Shown here piece after piece: positions 10,001 to 16,982 of a DNA stretch of 27,722 nt. The position numbers and the translations under genes are program-made. The notes beneath the pieces are model-generated. The model was given only the letters and a program-made list of their open reading frames with translations, had not been told where the DNA came from and did no database searches. Source of the DNA: Armatimonadetes bacterium UBA1398 (lineage in GTDB: Bacteria; Armatimonadota; Zipacnadia; UBA1398); NCBI GenBank assembly GCA_002305165.1, contig DBQI01000021.1:1-27722 (forward strand), given 5' to 3'. Positions within the stretch are counted from its first letter, which is position 1; each line of letters starts with the position of its first letter.

Positions 10001-10637
10001 CCTGGACATCACCGGGAGCCAAGCGCGCCGAGCCCGTCGCGGTGACTTCGCGGCCGTCCGGTCGCAGGCAGCGGAGGCTGCACTCCACATCGACGGTTCG
10101 GTCCGTCACACTTCTCAGCGTCAGGGCTAGCTCGTTCACCCCACGTTGCCAGTCGAGTGTGGGGGGCATCTCCAGCGAGAAGGGGGCTGGCTGCCCGCGG
10201 ACATGGGTGAGGGCGTCGAACCGCCGAACGTACGGATGGTACCAGCGGTCCGACCCGCCGCCGCCTGGATGATGATAGACCTCGACGGGCTCACTGAGCG
10301 GCGCTATCCGCGGCTCCGCGTGAGGCGACTCGACGGCCATATCGCCACCGACGAGGCGAAGCGTCACGGATGGGACTCGGTTCTCGGGAGGAAGCAGGGG
10401 GGCGGGGAACGGGTTGGGCCATGTGATCGACGAGCCATCCTCCGGCAGAGGGAACAACAGCGGCTCAGTGTCGCCGGGTATACCCGATTCCGCGAGGATG
10501 GCCTCCCAGTCGCAGATCGCGGTCAGAGACTCGCGGAAGTGCCAGTCCCACTCGACCAGGGCGCTCTCTGCGGCGTATACCGAGCCGCAACACGCGGCGC
10601 ATGCGAGCAAGACCAAGAGCCTCCGCGATCCGCGCAT
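7074..10637 (-). CDS. HzsA-like exported multiheme PD40 propeller protein with C-terminal NPCBM domain
   Basis: The protein has 1187 residues with a signal peptide (RLLVLLACAACCGSVYA). The middle carries PD40 propeller blades (APEQLTFGPKNDCEPFYLPDG then RIGFTSDRPEH; DGSDIQQLSHNVFNDFNPSM). After it come three c-type heme sites: CVGCH at 766-770, CAACH at 816-820 and CAECH at 941-945. This is the layout of proteins annotated as 'hydrazine synthase alpha subunit middle domain' (HzsA-like), which are widespread in planctomycetes and related bacteria that do not perform anammox. The C-terminal ~125 residues (around RRGIGTHAPSEIRYDLEG) match the NPCBM carbohydrate-binding domain. No partner hydrazine synthase subunits are present, so hydrazine synthesis is not supported. 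A periplasmic redox role linked to bound glycans is inference. The ATG at 10637 is preceded by a weak GAGAGGGTG about 12 bases away. Confidence 0.85.
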   Translation of the reverse strand: MRGSRRLLVLLACAACCGSVYAAESALVEWDWHFRESLTAICDWEAILAESGIPGDTEPLLFPLPEDGSSITWPNPFPAPLLPPENRVPSVTLRLVGGDMAVESPHAEPRIAPLSEPVEVYHHPGGGGSDRWYHPYVRRFDALTHVRGQPAPFSLEMPPTLDWQRGVNELALTLRSVTDRTVDVECSLRCLRPDGREVTATGSARLAPGDVQGLTLPLSLDEPGGSVCLLDLECEGARFSLPLLAHVEDVEAVLAGIERILTDMPDREGARALARLQAQASEWRHDGNRLWRELFHQASALRDRLLLSRLDFDELLFIKRAPFDSEQPFMDAHHLINRPGGAIYRLSPPSPRSVPEVLVDSLGEGIYRDLRLDWEARKLLFAFGNGSDKWDGSQSYHIYEVPIAGGAPEQLTFGPKNDCEPFYLPDGRIGFTSDRPEHFVMCGGDRHAPLLFSMAADGSDIQQLSHNVFNDFNPSMLGDGRILYSRWEYNERSVTSLHNPFTINPDGSMVAPYYGNATIRPNVVMFPREVPGSGKVMALFTAHHGQTHGAVGLIDGRVDVDGPEPITLLTPGVPITGEKHEDSQVGWYSDPWPLSETTYLCSYTPTVVPWLANSWALYVGDRHGNLALICRDPSISCLEPVPVIRTPRPHLRPSPALAAQGNADVVLMDVYEGLEGVPRGEARYLRVVEDVPRVSVPNGGVIVTSGTPIYTIKRMLGIVPIEPDGSARISAPSNRNVYFEVLDENQVEIQRMRSVLCLRPNELRTCVGCHEPRNTAPPNQLPIAAHSPANAPQPPPWGDQAISFLREVQPLLNDHCAACHTHDRWSNTVLLTDDLTDQFTVAYEELLPYVAVANAMGWDTPEDVYPQPPYTYGSGASALVKLIEEGHHGVSLAEDERLALINWVDANAVYYDRYDPGPYPDRRIFAGPEGRILGEIYDRRCAECHGPDDASLQWRTLNRRDPALSRMLQAPLSRDAGGWGRCGDEVFATVADPDYVNALAALTALWERLAKEPRADLLSIRGTPAESQWVMAPEPPERQADEGNVDGTVPLGDLDWISASAGWTAAGDNVPRVDRDVEGRPLRCGQRLHRRGIGTHAPSEIRYDLEGRYARLLAEVAAAESGGSVVFEVYGDGRLLWSSGVMRGLGAPASVEVPVAGVRTLTLVVSDAGDGYIADMANWGSPRLVPE

Positions 10638-10716
10638 CGTGAGCCAACACCCTCTCGACCCGTGTCCGATGGGTTCGCGCAGGGCACGGCGGAGTCCTCG
10701 CGAAGGGGTTGCGCCC

Positions 10717-10740
10717 CAGGGTCATCGCATTATGGCTTGA
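10717..10740 (+). repeat. Left inverted repeat of the ISAs1-like remnant
   Basis: It begins CAGGGTC and ends CTTGA. About 17 of 24 positions match the right end, with one gap: CAGGGTC, CATT and TTGA are shared. Confidence 0.55.
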
Positions 10741-10744
10741 ATAG

Positions 10745-11173
10745 CAGATAGGAGTATGTGCAGGGCTGCTGGAATTCGACCTTCGCCCGCACTGGACGCC
10801 GAGTCATACGACCTTCTTTCGAGTGTTCGCCGGGCTCGATGTAGCGGCGTTCGAGGCAGTGGTCCATCGTTGGCTCCACGAGTACTTCGTGGGTCCCGAC
10901 GAGGCGTTCGCCGTGGATGGCAAGACGCTCCGCCGCGATCACTGGTCCATCGAGAACGGACTTCACTACGTCCGAGACTTCACTTTCGACGAGGACCGCT
11001 ATCCTATCCGGACGGGCAACGGACCCCGCACCATCGCCACCCTCCGCAGCCTCGTCATTAGCCTTCTTCGAGCCTGTCGCCCACCCAACATAGCCGCCGC
11101 TCTACGACGCAACGCCGCCCGACCTTCAACCGTCCTCCGATGGATCAATTCGCCCATCACTCAACGAAAATGA
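10745..11173 (+). pseudogene. ISAs1-family (IS4-like DDE) transposase with internal deletion
   Basis: The reading frame is open from after the TAG at 10742-10744 to the stop at 11171-11173. It begins LEFDLRPHWTPSHTTFFRVF, then GLDVAAFEAVVHRWL and DEAFAVDGKTLR, which are N-terminal and early catalytic parts of ISAs1 transposases. It then jumps directly to HWSIENGLHYVRDFTFDEDR and NIAAALRRNAARP, the C-terminal hallmark. The ~200 residues expected between DGKTLRG and HWxIEN, with the second and third catalytic acids, are missing, yet the frame is kept. The remnant cannot transpose on its own. No proper start codon is visible; a GTG at 10823 is the first candidate. Confidence 0.8.
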
Positions 11174-11183
11174 AAAGACCCTG
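11161..11183 (-). repeat. Right inverted repeat of the ISAs1-like remnant
   Basis: Read on the minus strand it begins CAGGGTCTTTTCATT and ends GTTGA, in opposite orientation to the left end. The boundary with GH95 coding sequence falls right after CCCTG on the plus strand. Confidence 0.55.
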
Positions 11184-11491
11184 GCCGGCTGGATGGCCTG
11201 CTTGTAGAGCGCGCGGTCTATGAGCCCGCGGACCTCAAAGAGCCGCGACGAGGAGTCAGGTGGAGCGATGGGCACCCCCATCGGCAGGAACATCGCGTGA
11301 TGGGAGAGGATGATCGTCTCGTCCAGCGGGTGGCCGAGAGCATTGGCGCCGATCATTCCGTTGCCGGTGAGCAGCCCTTCCTCCCACGTCTCGCCCGGAG
11401 CGCCGGTGACGAAGCCGCGCGTGGGCATGGCCAAGGCGGCCGCTGCCGCGCCGACCTCGTGGCCGGCCGCCGGGCGCTTAGGAGTAGTCAC
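11184..11491 (-). pseudogene. N-terminal fragment of a GH95-type alpha-L-fucosidase, cut by the IS remnant
   Basis: The start is GTG 11491, with GGAAGG just upstream. About 100 residues are genuine: RGFVTGAPGETWEEGLLTGN then GMIGANALGHPLDETIILSH is the characteristic start of the GH95/GH65-like N-terminal domain (WEEALPLGNGxLGAxxFG type). It runs on through SSRLFEVRGLIDRALYKQA until the end of the IS at 11183, after which the frame reads into IS sequence and stops at 11126. Intact GH95 enzymes have about 750-800 residues, including all catalytic residues, so nothing catalytic remains. The missing part is not found on the other side of the IS (below 10717). The gene lies 19 bases behind the 554-residue protein gene on the same strand, so it was probably once in its operon. 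Confidence 0.8.
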
Positions 11492-11510
11492 TACCTTCCT
11501 GCCGTCATGC

Positions 11511-13175
11511 TCAGCGTCTCCCCATCTCGTGCCGGGTGGCGATGGGCACGTAGCCTATTGCCAGTCCCTTCGGTGGCTGGACGAGCTGCGCCGGGTCCAA
11601 CTCGGCGAGGGCGCCGATCGTCGGCGGGGGGAGGTAATCCCGGTCCTTCGTCCAAGCGCGGTGCAGCTTCTCCGCCCGCTCCTGCATGCGTTCGCGCTCC
11701 TCGGGGGTGAGGTCGGCGTTGAGGAGCGCCGGCTGGTCGGCGAAGCGGTACCAGTAGTAGGTGACCACGCTGCCGTCGCCCAGGTGTGCCTCGAACGGAC
11801 CTGCGACGGGGCCGGGCTGCTTCCAGCAGCTCTCCTGATCGTCCGGCGTGGTATAGGGCTCGGGCTCGCCCTCCTCAGGCCGTTCCCAGACGATCTCCCG
11901 CAATCCCGTCTCTACAGGCATCTGGTGCGGCGCGATCGGCATCCACCGAGCCTTGCGTTCATCGTCGGCGTCCACGAGGCGGTAGTACTCCGGCAGGGTG
12001 ACGAGCGAGCCCGTCTCGGACGCGAGGGCGTAGTCCCACTCGTAGCCGTACGTCTCGGGGGCGAGGACGGCGGAGGTCGCGAAGGCGCTCCAGTCGATGG
12101 GCGCCTTCCGCTCCTCGCCGCCCGCTCCGAAGACGCGGATCTCCCACGTGGCATAGCCCTGGTTGGTGAATGTGCGTGTGTAGGCCCCTTGAGGGTCGAT
12201 CTCGCCAGTGGCGGGCGGCCCACCCGCGAACCAGGTCTCCACCGCCTCCCAGAGCGCCTTGCGGCTGTAGGCAGTGTCCCGGTGCACGAGGACCGACCGT
12301 CCCTCAGCATTGCGGGGGAATGACGTGGGCGCGATCCGCGCATAGGACTCCCCCTTGGAGTCTGTCGCGACGCGGCATGGGATCCACTGTGTCTCCATCT
12401 GGACGGCCCGGTTCGGATCGACCGGGCGAGTGTCGAGAAGCTGGCCGGCCAGGCGCGGCTCCTTCAGGGCTGCGTGCGACCAGAAGTGGGGCGTGAAGAA
12501 GGCGACGGGACCTTTGAAGTTCTCAGTGTTGAGGAACAGCGTCCAGCACTGCTCTCCGGTTAGCACGTCCTGGCCCTCTGTGGTGGGCTTGGCCTCGCAG
12601 AGCGGCAGCGAGAGGTAGCCGTAGCCGACGAGGCCGCCACATTCACCTTGCTTGATGCTCAGGCCATCGATCGGGAAGAGCAACCACGGGCTGAGTTGCG
12701 CGACACCGTAGAGACCCTTGGGCTCGTTCCAGTCTCCCCAGCCGTGGGCGGGGCCGTTGGCGATCTCGGAGAAGTTGGGCCCTACGCCGCCCATGATGAA
12801 CTTGGGAGTCTCGGTGGGAAAGCGCGTATCTCTCCACCAGCCCAAGCCACCTTCCACGTCGGAGTACATGCCTTCCGGGGCGGACCCGTCGTACTGAGCG
12901 AACATCCACGTCCCAGGCAACCCGCTCTGGAAGTAGTGGCCGGGGTAGGTGCGCAGCAGGGGCCAGGCGGCCACGTACATGGAATACCCGGCGTTGAACG
13001 TCCCGTCTACGTTGTCCGCGTGGGGGATGATCAGGTACCCGGCCAGGTACTCATCATGGGCCACCGAGGCCTCGGCGGCGGGCGCGAACAGGAACGCGGC
13101 CAGCAGCGGAGCCGCAGTCACCATGAAACCGGCGATCTGGCTGCAGGTACGGCATGAGCTGCCGTGGTAGGCCAT
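11511..13175 (-). CDS. Exported protein of unknown function (554 residues)
   Basis: The start is ATG 13175, with AGAGGAG 8 bases upstream. The N-terminus has a hydrophobic segment (residues ~16-36, GFMVTAAPLLAAFLFAPAAEA), consistent with export. Two cysteines at 8 and 11 precede it. The body is rich in aromatic residues and glycine (TYPGHYFQSGLPGTWMFAQY, GGLGWWRDTRFP, PFIDGLS-like strands) and contains long stretches typical of beta-sandwich or propeller proteins. I do not recognise a family or catalytic motif. It is followed, 19 bases on, by the broken GH95 fucosidase, so a role around glycan degradation is only a guess from context. No promoter can be pointed to with confidence. Confidence 0.65.
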   Translation of the reverse strand: MAYHGSSCRTCSQIAGFMVTAAPLLAAFLFAPAAEASVAHDEYLAGYLIIPHADNVDGTFNAGYSMYVAAWPLLRTYPGHYFQSGLPGTWMFAQYDGSAPEGMYSDVEGGLGWWRDTRFPTETPKFIMGGVGPNFSEIANGPAHGWGDWNEPKGLYGVAQLSPWLLFPIDGLSIKQGECGGLVGYGYLSLPLCEAKPTTEGQDVLTGEQCWTLFLNTENFKGPVAFFTPHFWSHAALKEPRLAGQLLDTRPVDPNRAVQMETQWIPCRVATDSKGESYARIAPTSFPRNAEGRSVLVHRDTAYSRKALWEAVETWFAGGPPATGEIDPQGAYTRTFTNQGYATWEIRVFGAGGEERKAPIDWSAFATSAVLAPETYGYEWDYALASETGSLVTLPEYYRLVDADDERKARWMPIAPHQMPVETGLREIVWERPEEGEPEPYTTPDDQESCWKQPGPVAGPFEAHLGDGSVVTYYWYRFADQPALLNADLTPEERERMQERAEKLHRAWTKDRDYLPPPTIGALAELDPAQLVQPPKGLAIGYVPIATRHEMGRR

Positions 13176-13712
13176 GTCTGGAAGCTCCTCTCTAAGCAGA
13201 TGGCAGTGCGGACCTCATCGGTGGCCGCCTGGCCAAGCGGCTCGGGTTCGTCCCACATCGTCCAGGCTGCTCTCTCGGGGCACGCTGTGAAGCACAGCCT
13301 CCACGTTCGCGGTGGCGTTGCCGACGCCTTCCGGCCCTGCCACGAGTAACAGTTCACACTTGCTGAGTATGGATGAGTAGGTTGGCTTGACAGGGGCGAA
13401 CAGGGAGTAGACGTGGGTCTGCGAGTCGAGGAGGGTATGGTGAAGCCTCGGAGCTCGGAGCCTGGCAAGCGGGTCGTGAAGTTGGAGGCGGATCTCGCCT
13501 ATGAGGGCGAGCGCACGACGCAACTTCTCCGGGCACGGTTCACCGGGCGCGGGCGAGAGCGCGGAGGCACGGGCGGCCGGGGAGGAGCCGGGGCATTAAG
13601 ATCGTGTGAGATTCAGAACTCACTCACCGAGGCCATAGCCGTTACAGCGCGAAGCAGACGATGAGTGAGCAAGCCGAAGCCGGCAATCCAAGGGCCACGG
13701 GGAGGGACCAGT
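13176..13712. other. Intergenic region between divergent genes
   Basis: These 537 bases separate the divergent 554-residue protein and PHP-PD40 genes, and should hold promoters for both. A TTGACA lies at 13387-13392 on the plus strand, but a good -10 at 16-18 bases is not evident. Several small frames are open here (for example 13438-13664 plus, behind GAGGAGG but only one base away, and 13215-13523 minus). None shows a recognisable domain and they overlap each other, so I do not call a gene. Confidence 0.5.
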
Positions 13713-15953
13713 ATGGGAGCGAGGCGCGCGATCCACACGATGTTCACGTCGCTGCTGGTATTGGTTGCGGCGGGGTGCTCCACGCCTGCCGCGCAGGACC
13801 AGGAGTGGGTACCATGCATCATCCACTGCCACTCGAACTACTCGGACGGGTTCATGACCGTCGCCGATCTCGCGGTGGAGGCTCGAGCGGCCGGCGCCAA
13901 GGCGCTCGTGGTCACCGACCACGTGGAGGACATCTGGCTCAAGGACTTCCGCAACTCCGCGCTGCTAGCGCTCAAAGAGGCGTCGGGGTGGGCAGACTAC
14001 GTGGAGGCCTGCCGCGAAGCCTCGGACGCCCAGCTAGCCGTGGTGCCGGGCGTGGAGGTGGGCATCGGGAACCCTTGGGATCCCTACCGCGCGAGGGACC
14101 CGCAGGCGGAGGGCAAGACGCGGAAGGTGCATCTGCTCGGGATCGGGCTCCTCTCTGTCTCGGAGTGCGAGGCCCTCGCGGACGTATTGGGTATCCGGCG
14201 GGACGGGAGTAGTTACGTGGGCGTGCCCCGGGATCTCGAACAGGGCCAAGAGACGGCAGCAGAGCAGATGTCCAGAGCATACAACCTGGCCGTTGTTATC
14301 GCCCACCCATGGCACCCGGGCGGTGGGCACCTGTGGGAGCGGGGCGATCTGTTCACGTACTACCGTAACAGAGCCGCGAACGTCCACGGCGTCGAGTTCT
14401 TCAACGGCGATGAGCGGGATTCACTGCGAGCGCTGGGGCTCGAGGAGCCCGATCCGAACGCGAGCAAGCAGCCTGCGAAGTACGGCGTGATCGCGGGCTC
14501 CGACTACCACGGGATCCGAGGGACAGAGCCGTTCGGCTTCAAGGACCACATCACATGGGTACGGGTACCGGCGGGCGCGCTTTCCGGCTCGTGGGAAGGG
14601 CAGTGCAAGGCGATCGCTGGGGGCATTCGGAGTGGCCACACGGTAGCCGGCATCGGCGCGCTGCAACGGGGAGACACGCTGGAGAGGTGGTTGGCGCGCG
14701 TACGGGGCGGGAACACCGCGGTTCAGACCCAGTACCACCCCTTCGAGTATCTTCCCGGCCGGCTGATCTGGAAGCCGGGGCACCTGAAGGCGCAGGGAGA
14801 GGCGGCGAACGAAGAGGACCAGACGGAGCCCCGTGAGGCTCTCATCGCCTTCGCTCGGCGGGACTTCCGGGCAAGAGGGGCTGGATGCATCAGCATCTGG
14901 GCGGCGAGCGCATGGGAGCGCGAGCTGCGCTGCTTGGCTCCCGATACCCTCGCCGATGGGTTCAGCTTCTGGGACACGATCTCCCTATCATGGGACCCTG
15001 AGGGCGAACTGCTCGCGTGTTGGGCGGTGTTGGACCGCGAGGCGCGGACGGCCGAGGAGGAGGAACAGTACCAGGGCGACTGGATCGCGACGGACGAGGC
15101 ACTCCTGCTCCGTCGCGATGGCGGGCCGCCGTCGCGGCCTCGCTGGCCTGAGCCAGCGGAGTACTGGCCCAATGCGGGTGGAAACCCAGCGTTCGAGGAC
15201 TCCTTCCCGGCTTGGTCGCCAGACGGCAGCCGCGTGGCGTTCCGGAGTACCCACTCCGGCAGTGAGAGCGTCTATACCATGACCAGGGACGGGAGCGATG
15301 TGCGGCTCCTTATCGCGGACCGGCGCTGCCTCAGCCTCACCTGGTCACGCGACGGTCGCGAGATATGGTGTGCCCTTCTCGCGGACACGGACTCCCACGA
15401 TACGATGGCCACCGAGATCGTCGCGATCCCCGCATCCGGCGGTCCAGCTCGCGTGCTAACGAGGCTGGAGGGTTGGGCGTGGGGCTTGGCATGGTCACCG
15501 GACGGCGGGGCGCTTGCGTGCTTGTGTCCGCGAGGCCAGCCCGAGGCAGCGTTGGAAGCGGAGTGCCGCCTGCTGGACGGCGCATCCGGACGCCTGCTTG
15601 GACGCTGCGCCGGCGGCGCGTGGAACACCCGGCCGCAGTGGGTGCCGGGGCGTTCCGCTCTGGTCCTCGGCACGGAGTACGGCGTGGAAGGTGGCATCGT
15701 GCTCTGGGATGTCGACACGCGGACGGGGCGCACCTTAGACCGACGCATCCTCATCGCCGACGCCGAGGATCCGGCGCTATCGCCCGACGGTCGGCATCTG
15801 GCTTTCGTGCGCGACCACAACATCTGGGTAGCGCGTCTTGAGGACCCCGAGGCCGCATGGCCCATCACGACCGATGGCTCGGAGGAGGCTCTCAGCTACT
15901 ACCGCCCGGCCTGGGGCGCAGGAGACCCCCAAGGGGCATTCCCGGTCCCATAG
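13713..15953 (+). CDS. PHP-domain metal-dependent phosphoesterase fused to PD40 propeller, probable lipoprotein
   Basis: I chose ATG 13713 (746 residues) because GGGAGGG precedes it by about 6 bases and a lipoprotein signal follows (FTSLLVLVAAGC, cysteine 22). The GTG at 13665 in the same frame lacks this. Residues ~33-330 are a PHP domain: HCHSNYSDG (H38, H40, D45), VVTDH, VIAHPWHPGGGH and the late GSDYHG motif, which together supply the metal ligands of this family. Residues ~480-745 are PD40/TolB-like blades (FPAWSPDGSRVAFRST, LAWSPDGGALACL, LSPDGRHLAFVRDHNIWVA). PHP enzymes hydrolyse phosphoesters. Outside the cell, tied to a propeller, the substrate is unknown. The gene stands alone on the plus strand. 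Confidence 0.8.
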   Translation: MGARRAIHTMFTSLLVLVAAGCSTPAAQDQEWVPCIIHCHSNYSDGFMTVADLAVEARAAGAKALVVTDHVEDIWLKDFRNSALLALKEASGWADYVEACREASDAQLAVVPGVEVGIGNPWDPYRARDPQAEGKTRKVHLLGIGLLSVSECEALADVLGIRRDGSSYVGVPRDLEQGQETAAEQMSRAYNLAVVIAHPWHPGGGHLWERGDLFTYYRNRAANVHGVEFFNGDERDSLRALGLEEPDPNASKQPAKYGVIAGSDYHGIRGTEPFGFKDHITWVRVPAGALSGSWEGQCKAIAGGIRSGHTVAGIGALQRGDTLERWLARVRGGNTAVQTQYHPFEYLPGRLIWKPGHLKAQGEAANEEDQTEPREALIAFARRDFRARGAGCISIWAASAWERELRCLAPDTLADGFSFWDTISLSWDPEGELLACWAVLDREARTAEEEEQYQGDWIATDEALLLRRDGGPPSRPRWPEPAEYWPNAGGNPAFEDSFPAWSPDGSRVAFRSTHSGSESVYTMTRDGSDVRLLIADRRCLSLTWSRDGREIWCALLADTDSHDTMATEIVAIPASGGPARVLTRLEGWAWGLAWSPDGGALACLCPRGQPEAALEAECRLLDGASGRLLGRCAGGAWNTRPQWVPGRSALVLGTEYGVEGGIVLWDVDTRTGRTLDRRILIADAEDPALSPDGRHLAFVRDHNIWVARLEDPEAAWPITTDGSEEALSYYRPAWGAGDPQGAFPVP

Positions 15954-16214
15954 CGGGTGCCTGCCGAGAGTGCGGCACAGGGCGGGTCTTCCGCGAGCCT
16001 CGGGGACCTCAACTACTGAGTAGCGATCCTCAACACAGATGGACAGGACTGGGACGTCGTTACCACCGCTGGACCCAAGGCTTCCGATGATTGGGCAGCC
16101 CCCTTGCGACAGGCGGGCTGCCCGGAGCCTGGGCTCAAGGTCCACTGGTAGGCGACCCTCAACGGCCGGCCAGCCGCATCACCGTCGGGCCGTCGGCGGC
16201 CAGAGCGCCGAGGC
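15954..16214. other. Intergenic region before the sigma-factor cluster
   Basis: The 261 bases hold a strong hairpin (16093-16123) and an open frame that ends at the TAG at 16147-16149 (…TDGQDWDVVTTAGPKASDD…). The frame shows no recognised domain or ribosome binding site. The sigma-factor promoter should lie between the hairpin and 16215; I see no clear -35/-10 pair. Confidence 0.4.
16093..16123 (+). terminator. GC-rich hairpin, possible transcription terminator
   Basis: GGGCAGCCC (16093-16101) and GGGCTGCCC (16115-16123) form a perfect 9-bp stem around a 13-base loop. It lies between the PHP-PD40 gene and the sigma-factor cluster. No T-run follows, so this is not a classical intrinsic terminator. 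Confidence 0.45.
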
Positions 16215-16982
16215 ATGAACAACGGGCGCATTGAGACACCCGACCTCCTCGCGCCTACCTCTTCCGCAGATGGTCCCCGGCGGCACGCAGGAGCCAGCTC
16301 CTCCCATCGGAAGCATGCAGGTAGCTTCCAGCTAGGGGGGCGCAGACGATTGCTGACGCCGCGTGATCAGAGAGCCCTGGCCGAGGGCGTGAAGCGAGGG
16401 GACGCGGAGCCAACGGAGAGACTGATCCAGGCCTTCCGCCCACTCCTCCGCAGCACCCTACGCAAGATCGCCTTCATCTACCAGGGCACAGAAGAGTACG
16501 AGGACTTGGCGCAGGAACTGGTTGGCTGGACCATCGAGTTGACGAGGGAGTGGGATCCCGCGATCCGTGACCTGGACGGGTACCTCAAGGAATACCTTCG
16601 GTACCGGTTGTTGGACCATATGGCGAGACTCCAGCAGCAGGCCGGATCGCTAGGCGCCGACGAGGAGGGGAAGGAAGCCGTGATTCCCCATCAGATCGGC
16701 GCCGATGAGATCGTCGAGGAGCAAGCGTCCGACGAGGACCTGAGCTCCGCCTTCGCCGACGCAGCGGGAGCCGAGGCGGTCCTGAGCGAGATCCGGCGAG
16801 AGCTGGACGACCCGTACCTTCGCGCGATGTTCGAGCTGAAGCTCCAGGGGCTGGACAGCCCCGAGATTGCGGACCGGCTTGGCGTGGATCCACGGAAGGT
16901 GAGAAACGACTGGAGCCGCCGGATCCTCAAGCCCATAGCCTACCGGGTCTTCGAGCGTCACGGCATCGTGGTCAAGGAATGA
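16215..16982 (+). CDS. Sigma-70-type RNA polymerase sigma factor (regions 2 and 4)
   Basis: The protein has 255 residues. An unstructured basic N-terminus (~1-45) is followed by a region-2-like segment at ~48-140: LTPRDQRALAEGVKRGDAEP, then FRPLLRSTLRKIAF, EYEDLAQELVGWTIELTREW and YLKEYLRYRLLDHM. This matches core-binding and -10-recognition helices. A charged linker (145-190) leads to a region-4 helix-turn-helix at ~198-245 (FELKLQGLDSPEIADRLGVD then RKVRNDWSRRI). Spacing is slightly larger than in compact ECF factors. It overlaps the next gene by 4 bases (ATGA), so the two are translationally coupled. As first gene of the cluster it likely directs transcription of this locus or of a dedicated regulon. 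The start codon is uncertain because the upstream ribosome binding site is weak. Confidence 0.8.
   Translation: MNNGRIETPDLLAPTSSADGPRRHAGASSSHRKHAGSFQLGGRRRLLTPRDQRALAEGVKRGDAEPTERLIQAFRPLLRSTLRKIAFIYQGTEEYEDLAQELVGWTIELTREWDPAIRDLDGYLKEYLRYRLLDHMARLQQQAGSLGADEEGKEAVIPHQIGADEIVEEQASDEDLSSAFADAAGAEAVLSEIRRELDDPYLRAMFELKLQGLDSPEIADRLGVDPRKVRNDWSRRILKPIAYRVFERHGIVVKE

Larger units (their letters stand above)
10717..11183 (+). mobile_element. Internally deleted ISAs1-family insertion sequence remnant
   Basis: The element is 467 bp and is bounded by imperfect inverted repeats that both begin CAGGGTC, at 10717-10740 and 11161-11183 on the complementary strand. Full ISAs1-family elements are usually about 1.2-1.4 kb. 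The coding part holds transposase segments from both ends but lacks the middle. No matching 8-10 bp target duplication flanks it (left ...ttgcgccc, right gccggctg...), which suggests that one flank was lost by an element-associated deletion. It sits between the HzsA-like gene and a cut GH95 gene. Confidence 0.75.

Noticed and set aside
7074..10637. Hydrazine synthase (anammox) function for the HzsA-like protein
   Set aside because: There are no HzsB/HzsC partners. The NPCBM domain and glycosidase neighbour fit the widespread non-anammox relatives.
11126..11183. Extension of the GH95 protein to the stop at 11126
   Set aside because: From 11183 downwards the frame reads the terminal repeat and the end of the transposase, so these residues are not fucosidase sequence.
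13413..13664. Small plus-strand gene in the divergent intergenic region
   Set aside because: Its start-to-ribosome-binding-site spacing is poor, the product is low-complexity Arg/Gly-rich, and a competing minus-strand frame covers the same bases.
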